64,000 nt of DNA, taken from the NCBI GenBank assembly GCA_034927285.1, contig JAYFQF010000011.1:1-64000 (forward strand), given 5' to 3'. The position numbers and the translations under genes were made by a program. Positions 58,978-64,000 of the stretch are shown in pieces; the stretch's first letter is position 1, and each line of letters starts with the position of its first letter. Below the pieces are notes generated by a model. The model was given only the letters and a program-made list of their open reading frames with translations, ran no database searches and was not told the origin of the DNA. The stretch comes from JAYFQF01 sp034927285. Lineage in GTDB: Bacteria; Bacillota; Peptococcia; DRI-13; UBA5745.

Positions 58978-59553
58978 TCAATTCTCTTTGCCGCGTATCT
59001 TAAAGCAAAGATAGATAATGACCTGGGCAGGGATTCCGAGAGAAAACAACAGCCACCAGTTATGCTGAAGAAATGACAGATATACGGTAGCGATAATGCC
59101 CCAAACGAGGGCCGAAATAATATAAAAATTGTTTCTGCGATTACCCCAAATTGAGTTCAGGACCAGCAGGACGATCAAAGATACCGGCACGGCATAAACG
59201 AACAACAGCCATTGCGCACGACCCAATATCCAAAATGCGATAAAAACCAACAGCGTAAGCGTCCAGACGCCAAGGACAGAAATTTTCGTTATGGTCAGGT
59301 AATTATTATGCTGAGGAAAAGCGGCTTTCTTTTCTTCTTCGCTGTGGTCACTCAGGAGATAATCCACGGAGACGTGAAACAACTCGCTCATTTGTTTGAG
59401 AATATAAGCGTCCGGAACTGCTTCTGCACGTTCCCATTTTGAAATGGCCTTGTCGGAATAATTTAATTTTTCCCCAAGCTCGAACTGCGTCATTCGATTG
59501 AGCGTCCGTAAGTTTATCATATTTTTTGAAACGATATATTTTAGATCTTCCAT
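58978..59553 (-). CDS. XRE-family HTH protein with C-terminal membrane domain
   Basis: A 191-residue protein. The N-terminal XRE helix-turn-helix reads VSKNMINLRTLNRMTQFELG, EKLNYSDKAISKWERAEAVP and MSELFHVSVDYLLSD (about 8-70). After a short linker there are four membrane helices (KISVLGVWTLTLLVFIAFWI; LLFVYAVPVSLIVLLVLNSI; YIISALVWGIIATVYLSFL; LLFSLGIPAQVIIYLCFKI). Such membrane-tethered XRE proteins are common in Clostridia. GGAG is 5 bases before ATG at 59553. It is isolated between terminators; the target genes are unknown. Confidence 0.88.
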   Translation of the reverse strand: MEDLKYIVSKNMINLRTLNRMTQFELGEKLNYSDKAISKWERAEAVPDAYILKQMSELFHVSVDYLLSDHSEEEKKAAFPQHNNYLTITKISVLGVWTLTLLVFIAFWILGRAQWLLFVYAVPVSLIVLLVLNSIWGNRRNNFYIISALVWGIIATVYLSFLQHNWWLLFSLGIPAQVIIYLCFKIRGKEN

Positions 59554-59662
59554 ATCGACTCCGAAGCCTTCTGAACCCGGTCGCAGCAACATTACATCAA
59601 CAGTGCATTAAAGGCACGGTCCCAAATCCAACAATAATGATAACCTAAATTCAAATATTTGT

Positions 59663-60709
59663 CTATTGCATTGTTCTTTGTCCCACCAAGTCTCTCCACT
59701 GTTGGTTTTCTTTCAGATACGCATAGGTTTCTTCATCGCGAAATCCTTTTATCAGGTCTTCTCGGATTTCGGTAAGATATTCCGCATTTATCGCCTTAAA
59801 ATCCATATGCGAATAAAGAGAAGACTTTGTAAAAGCATATATACTCTCCAGGTTTGTCAGCATTCGCTCCATAATGTGAAGAGTTTTCGTCTCGTTTTTT
59901 TCCAGTGTGGCTAATTCAAGCGCGGGCGAAATCTCATGGTATTCTCCAAATTCAAAAAGGCTCGCTAATTTCTGTATCTTATCAACCAGTATATGCGCCT
60001 TAACAAAGTCGTTTTCGTCCAACGCCAGCAGGTAGATATTATGGAAAGTCATATTTAAACTTTGGTATCCGGCATAGAGTAGTTCCTCATCTGCTTTATA
60101 TGCTTCATCCTGTCTCCCTGTCTTGCTGCAGATCATAGCCTGTTTCCGCTTGCGCTCTGGATTTTCCTGAGAGAAATAGGTCAGATATTGCTCTGCCTGC
60201 TCGTATTGCTTTTTGTTCATATAGAAATAGTACAACGATTCAGCAGCGGCCTCCTTCAGTCCCTCATCGTCACTTTCCAGCACACGCTTATAGGAATCCA
60301 AGAGGTAAGCGTCATCGTTTTCTTCATCAGCAAGTCCCATCATTTGCCGTTGACCGTCAAATATCCGGGCCATCCAAAGAATCAAATAGTTACAGTTTGG
60401 ATACTCCATAAGACATTGTTTCATCCACTGAAATACTTTGTCAATTGGTTCTGATTTCAGTTTTCTGTTTGCCTGCTCCACTAACCGATTTGCTTCCACA
60501 ACGGAAAGTTCTTTTTCGTGAGACAACAATGTGTCCAGGGAAATATTCAACAACCTGGCGATGGGCGATAGTAAAGAAATGTCCGGCAGGGAATAACCGT
60601 TTTCCCATTTGTTCACTGCCGGAGCAGTTACACCAAGGCGTTTTGCCACTTCCTCTTGTGTTAGATTTTTATTTTTGCGGTATTTTCTAATTACGTTACC
60701 AACTTGCAT
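59663..60709 (-). CDS. XRE-family HTH regulator with TPR-like C-terminus
   Basis: A 348-residue protein. The N-terminal XRE domain is canonical: IRKYRKNKNLTQEEVAKRLG, VTAPAVNKWENGYSLPDISL, LLSPIARLLNISLDTLLSHE (about 7-66). The remainder is an all-helical array resembling tetratricopeptide repeats (for example KEAAAESLYYFYMNKKQYEQ and AEQYLTYFSQENPERKRKQA), as in Rgg/PlcR/Rap-like peptide-sensing regulators. GGAGGG is 7 bases before ATG, and a promoter lies at 60743-60771. A peptide ligand is possible, but no peptide gene was seen next to it. Confidence 0.9.
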   Translation of the reverse strand: MQVGNVIRKYRKNKNLTQEEVAKRLGVTAPAVNKWENGYSLPDISLLSPIARLLNISLDTLLSHEKELSVVEANRLVEQANRKLKSEPIDKVFQWMKQCLMEYPNCNYLILWMARIFDGQRQMMGLADEENDDAYLLDSYKRVLESDDEGLKEAAAESLYYFYMNKKQYEQAEQYLTYFSQENPERKRKQAMICSKTGRQDEAYKADEELLYAGYQSLNMTFHNIYLLALDENDFVKAHILVDKIQKLASLFEFGEYHEISPALELATLEKNETKTLHIMERMLTNLESIYAFTKSSLYSHMDFKAINAEYLTEIREDLIKGFRDEETYAYLKENQQWRDLVGQRTMQ

Positions 60710-60742
60710 AATCGTTCCCTCCTGCCTGCTTTCTTCCCTTAA

Positions 60743-60771
60743 AATATACCATGCAGGAGTTCATTGCACAA
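60743..60771 (-). promoter_or_regulatory. Promoter of the XRE-TPR regulator
   Basis: On the minus strand TTGTGC (60771-60766), 17 bases and TATATT (60748-60743). Confidence 0.5.
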
Positions 60772-61025
60772 TTGAGCGGTCATTAACCAATTGGAAAATA
60801 AAATAACCGTTGCTCATGTCGCCTTCTGTTTTATTGTCAAATATCCCTATTGCCCATAAAACACTCCTTTCCAACGAGAGAGAAGGCAAAAATGCCCCCA
60901 CTTCTATCAAGGAAAAAATGAGGGGCTGCACGAACTGATAAAGTTAAGATTTATTGCCTTGATTTAATTCGGTTAAACGAATACACTGTATCCATTCTTT
61001 GAAAGGATACAGCAAGAGGGAATAT
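60772..61025. other. Intergenic region without a recognisable gene
   Basis: AT-rich, with no ribosome-site-preceded frame. It separates the XRE-TPR gene from the remnants at 61026-61677 and is probably the upstream part of the decayed locus. Confidence 0.5.
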
Positions 61026-61196
61026 ATGACTGTACAGGAAGCAGCTGAAAAATGATGTATCACAGAGCGCTGGGTTCAGAAGCTTTGTGAGGAAAATAGA
61101 ATCAAGGGTATTGTTCGGTTCAGCAGAGTGTGGATGATTCCTGAAGAGGCCGTCAAGCCCATTGACGGGCGGAGAAAGGATGGTGAACATAAATGA
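61026..61196 (+). pseudogene. Excisionase-like small HTH protein with in-frame stop
   Basis: Reading from ATG at 61026 (AGAGGG upstream) gives MTVQEAAEK, then TGA at 61053-61055, then CITERWVQKLCEENRIKGIV and RFSRVWMIPEEAVKPIDGRR to a stop at 61194. This is the common Clostridia excisionase-family/MerR-like helix-turn-helix protein, in which the position of the TGA is normally a tryptophan; a single TGG to TGA change explains it. The rest of the frame is intact, so the mutation may be recent. Confidence 0.75.
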
Positions 61197-61677
61197 AACG
61201 AATATTCTTAGTCGAGGACGATAAGGCAATGTTCATGGGATGCTGGAGCAAAACCGAAATATCCTGTTTATTGTAAATCTGTTCACGGCTGTGTTTATCG
61301 CTATGATTTCCCTGATTGCGGTTGCCAATGTGTTCAACACGATTTCCACTAACATCAAGCTCCGCAGGCGAGAGCTTGCCATGCTCCGCTCCGTGGGGAT
61401 GTCCGACCGCGATTTCAATAAGATGATGCGCTTTGAATGTGCTCTTTATGGAGCACGGACGATGCTTTGGGGCTTGCCCCTATCAGGAATCCTTTCCTGG
61501 TTGATTTACAAGGGAATGGTTGTTGGCGGCGGTGATATAGAGTTTATGTTTCCTTGGGACAGCATCGGAATCAGTATGCTTGGCGTATTCTTTGTGGTGT
61601 TCATTACTGCGCTGTATGCCACCCGCAAGATAAAAAGCGAAAATATTATTGACGCACTTCGAGATGATATGGCTTGA
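61193..61677 (+). pseudogene. Deletion remnant: response-regulator start joined to ABC permease end
   Basis: The frame from ATG at 61193 gives MKRIFLVEDDKAM, the start of an OmpR-type response regulator, then loses frame near 61230 and stops at 61274. From about 61240 a second frame gives QNRNILFIVNLFTAVFIAMI, STNIKLRRRELAMLRSVGMS and GIILSWLIYKG-like helices to a stop at 61675-61677, the C-terminus of an FtsX/MacB-type ABC permease. A deletion probably removed most of a regulator-kinase-ATPase-permease operon, leaving its two ends fused. The permease part still has three membrane helices but no start of its own with a good site. Confidence 0.75.
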
Positions 61678-61801
61678 TTCAAAATACAAAAGACTGAGGC
61701 AGCGTCCGATATTGCCTATTTAAAAAAACCCGAAGTACATATATAATAGGAATGAGTCGCTGTAACGCAGGCAAAACAGGAAAAAAAGGAGGCGGGGAAT
61801 T

Positions 61802-61987
61802 ATGCCAAGGATTTACGTAGAATGGTTTCCCAGGTCAAAGGATGTGCAGGATGCTTTGGCTAAGAAGATCACCGAGGATGTGGTGGAAATCGTCGGCGTG
61901 AAGCCGGATTCGGTGCAAATCGTGTTCAAAGAAAATCCCAAGGAAAACGTATATAAGGCCGGCGTCTCTGCAACGATTAAGTTTTAA
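61802..61987 (+). CDS. 4-oxalocrotonate tautomerase family protein
   Basis: A 61-residue tautomerase-fold protein. After removal of Met, Pro1 (MPRIYVEWFPR) is the catalytic base of the superfamily; the rest follows the beta-alpha-beta pattern with KDVQDALAKKITEDVVEIVG and SVQIVFKENPKENVYKAG. Length matches the 4-OT small subunits, which assemble as hexamers. AAAGGAGG precedes ATG. It is alone, and no aromatic-degradation genes are near, so the natural substrate is unknown. AGGGCGGACGG/CCGTCTGCCCT downstream is its likely terminator. Confidence 0.9.
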   Translation: MPRIYVEWFPRSKDVQDALAKKITEDVVEIVGVKPDSVQIVFKENPKENVYKAGVSATIKF

Positions 61988-62050
61988 AAAGAGGCGCCTT
62001 CCAGTATATTCCCATAGGGAAAAAAGCAAACAAGCATGAATCCCTGTGAC

Positions 62051-62090
62051 AGGGCGGACGGTTTTGGCCGTCTGCCCTTCTCTGTATTTT
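62051..62090 (+). terminator. Terminator-like hairpin after the tautomerase gene
   Basis: AGGGCGGACGG (62051-62061) pairs with CCGTCTGCCCT (62068-62078), then a weak T tract (TCTCTGTATTTT). Confidence 0.65.
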
Positions 62091-62260
62091 AAACGGCTTA
62101 AAGATATTTACGCCCGGCATATATTGATCAAAAGAAGGGGCGTTAAATTGACTCTGAACGTCAATGAGCTTAATGCCGCCGCTTTTTTTCTGGACGGAAA
62201 GCCCCCATCGGGAATATAATAAATACAATGTGTTTTCAGTCTTTCTTTCAGGAGTGGCTT

Positions 62261-63025
62261 ATGTCTGATCTCCAAGCCCTGGTTTTCATCTGCGCCATGG
62301 TATTTTTGGGCGGTTTTATCGACGCCATAGCCGGCGGCGGCGGCCTGATTACGCTGCCTGCCTATCTGCTGACGGGCATCCCGGTCCATTTTGCCTATGG
62401 CGCCAATAAATTAACCGGCTCCGCCGGCACCACTTTCGCCGCCCTGAAATATTTCCGCTGCGGCGCCCTGGACCTGAAGCCCGCCTTGATTTCCGCCGCC
62501 GGCGCTTTCGCCGGCTCCGCCCTGGGGGCCAAAAGCGCCTTATACCTGGATGAACAGGTTTTAAAAAGCGCGGTATCCTTATTTTTGCCTTTTGTCGCCG
62601 TCTTTTTGATTCTGCATAAAAATAAAGGCGAGAAAAACCTTTCCGGCCAGCTGACCATGAAGCGGCGGGCCATTTTGGCCTTACTGATCGGCTTTGCCAT
62701 GGGGTTTTACGACGGCATATTGGGCCCCGGCACCGGCACCTTTGCCATCATTGCCTACAACGCCCTCATGAAGTATGACCTGAAGACGGCTTCCGGCAAC
62801 GCCAAAGTGCTGAATCTGGCTTCCAATTACGCCGCCTGCTTCACCTTTATCCTGGCCGGCACCGTGGAATACCGGCTGGCCGTGCCCGCCATGATCTTTG
62901 CCGTTGCCGGAAACCTTTTGGGCGCCTCCCTGGCCATTCGCAAAGGCAGCCGTTTCATTCGTCCGGTGATGGTGCTGGTGATTTTTTTACTGTTGGGAAA
63001 AATGCTTTTGGACCTGTTTGTTTAA
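62261..63025 (+). CDS. TSUP-family permease (TauE/SafE-like)
   Basis: A 254-residue membrane protein with about eight helices. It shows the TSUP pattern: ALVFICAMVFLGGFIDAIAG with GGGGLITLPAYLLTGIPVHF, GANKLTGSAGTTFAALKYFR (N-K-x-x-G/x-x-x-T), LLIGFAMGFYDGILGPGTGT, then NAKVLNLASNYAACFTFIL. Members export sulfite, sulfoacetate or other organosulfur anions, or import related ions; the substrate is not predictable here. ATG at 62261 has AGGAG 6 bases upstream; the open frame to 62228 has no site. It precedes the MoxR gene by 39 bases. Confidence 0.9.
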   Translation: MSDLQALVFICAMVFLGGFIDAIAGGGGLITLPAYLLTGIPVHFAYGANKLTGSAGTTFAALKYFRCGALDLKPALISAAGAFAGSALGAKSALYLDEQVLKSAVSLFLPFVAVFLILHKNKGEKNLSGQLTMKRRAILALLIGFAMGFYDGILGPGTGTFAIIAYNALMKYDLKTASGNAKVLNLASNYAACFTFILAGTVEYRLAVPAMIFAVAGNLLGASLAIRKGSRFIRPVMVLVIFLLLGKMLLDLFV

Positions 63026-63064
63026 GCCTTTTCTTTGAAACTTGAAAATAAGGGGTTGACTGCC

Positions 63065-64000
63065 ATGGAAAATCTGGATATCGGCCGCTTTCAGGCCTGC
63101 CGTGAGAAAGTCGTCGGGAATTGTTCTCAGGTCATTCTGGGTAAGGAGGATGTCATCACTTTAGTGCTGACCGCTTTTCTCTGCTCCGGTCACGTGCTGC
63201 TGGAAGACCTGCCCGGCACCGGTAAGACCATGCTTTTGCGCTCTTTTGCCAAAACCCTAGGGGGTAAATTCAACCGGATCCAGTTTACGCCGGATCTTTT
63301 GCCCTCGGATCTCACCGGGATAAATTTTTATAACCAAAAGACCGGCGATTTTCAGTTCCGGCCGGGACCTTTGTTTGCCAACATCATTTTGGCTGATGAA
63401 ATAAACCGGGCCACCCCCCGCACCCAGTCCAGCCTTCTGGAAGCCATGGAAGAGCGCCAGATCACCGCAGACGGAAATACCCACGTCCTGGAGGAGCCCT
63501 TCATGGTCATGGCTACCCAAAATCCCATCGAATCCTACGGCACCTTCCCCCTGCCGGAGGCCCAGGTAGACCGCTTCTTTATGCGGCTGTCCCTGGGCTA
63601 TATGGAGCGGGAGGACGAATTGGCCGTCATCAGCAGGCCCAGTACCCAGGCTGTGCTGGACAAGCTGGAAACCGTGGTGACGGCGGAAGATACCGCTTGG
63701 CTGAAGGAAAATTACTGCCAGATTACCGTCAGTAAGGATGTGGCCGGCTATATAATGGATATTGTCGAAAAAACCCGTAGTGATAAATGCTTTGCCAGCG
63801 GAGTTTCCACCCGGGGCGCCATCGCCCTTTATAAAGCCTCCCAGGTAACCGCGGCCTTTCGGGGCAGGTCTTTTGTCACCCCGGAGGATGTGCTTTTTGT
63901 GGCGCCCCATGTCCTGACCCACCGCATCCAGTCCGGCAACCTGGGCAACGCCAAAACTGCCGGGGATTATCTGAAGGAATTGATTGCCAAGATCCCTGTG
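63065..64000 (+). CDS. MoxR-family AAA+ ATPase, N-terminal part (cut by window end)
   Basis: 312 codons are visible from ATG at 63065, with AAGGGG about 9 bases upstream. The MoxR pattern is complete for the ATPase core: Walker A LLEDLPGTGKTMLLRS (about 49-64), RIQFTPDLLPSDLTG, Walker B LADEINRATPRTQSSLLEAM (about 109-128), sensor 1 MATQNPIES, and the arginine-finger region LPEAQVDRFFMRL. The C-terminal lid begins STRGAIALYKA. MoxR ATPases act as chaperones for enzyme or complex activation, commonly next to DUF58 and VWA genes, which would lie beyond the window. Confidence 0.93.
   Translation, partial: MENLDIGRFQACREKVVGNCSQVILGKEDVITLVLTAFLCSGHVLLEDLPGTGKTMLLRSFAKTLGGKFNRIQFTPDLLPSDLTGINFYNQKTGDFQFRPGPLFANIILADEINRATPRTQSSLLEAMEERQITADGNTHVLEEPFMVMATQNPIESYGTFPLPEAQVDRFFMRLSLGYMEREDELAVISRPSTQAVLDKLETVVTAEDTAWLKENYCQITVSKDVAGYIMDIVEKTRSDKCFASGVSTRGAIALYKASQVTAAFRGRSFVTPEDVLFVAPHVLTHRIQSGNLGNAKTAGDYLKELIAKIPV

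Overview
The window looks like chromosomal DNA of a monoderm, anaerobic Clostridia-type Bacillota. The evidence is family content: a YerC-type TrpR-like protein, DnaE of the PHP/OB-fold type, DUF378, DUF6514, a CwlD amidase, a Tad pilus locus without an outer-membrane secretin, HelD, and a probable Re-citrate synthase beside isocitrate dehydrogenase. Base composition is moderately GC-rich, with AT-richer islands at 19.3-20.7 kb, 38.4-41.4 kb and about 57-61.7 kb. No rRNA gene is present, so the genus cannot be named from this sequence.

Layout. 0-5 kb: the start of a serpin lipoprotein; a P-type cation ATPase behind a yybP-ykoY (Mn2+) riboswitch; then yerC, a DUF2007 gene and coaD. 5-10.3 kb: dnaE, a divergent YqeY/GatB-like gene, an unknown coiled-coil protein, and tRNA-Pro(CGG) with its own promoter and terminator. 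10.3-17 kb: transaldolase and aminotransferase, an aromatic-acid-exporter-like membrane protein, DUF2284, CapA-like and LutC/DUF162-like genes. 17-20.7 kb: a chemoreceptor gene followed by a tyrosine recombinase that lies between perfect 25-bp inverted repeats. 21-30 kb: a ten-gene Tad/Flp pilus operon plus DUF378. 30-37 kb: an RNA methyltransferase, a GNAT enzyme, argF-argG-argH, and cwlD. 37-41.4 kb: a LuxR-type HTH protein, DUF6514, and a cad-type heavy-metal operon. 41.6-46 kb: rpsI-rplM, then a citrate synthase-FCD regulator-isocitrate dehydrogenase operon. 46-55 kb: HelD, an HTH-Ser/Thr kinase-SLH protein-HTH cluster, and a multi-TM permease. 55-64 kb: RecQ, DegV plus a PAP2-like protein, two XRE regulators, a decayed regulator/ABC-permease remnant, a tautomerase, a TSUP permease and a MoxR ATPase cut by the window end.

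Most notable is 17.3-20.7 kb. The recombinase gene sits inside a 1,427-bp segment bounded by identical inverted 25-mers. Inside that segment a consensus promoter (TTGACA, 18 bp, TATAAT) points out through the left repeat toward the chemoreceptor gene. This is the architecture of a self-contained DNA-inversion switch, comparable to hin but built on a tyrosine recombinase, and it would make the chemoreceptor phase-variable. Inversion itself is inferred, not observed.

Metabolically, the Re-citrate synthase and isocitrate dehydrogenase would supply 2-oxoglutarate and hence glutamate, while argFGH turns ornithine into arginine. The envelope theme (Tad pilus, chemoreceptor, SLH protein, kinase, serpin) suggests a cell that invests in surface interaction.
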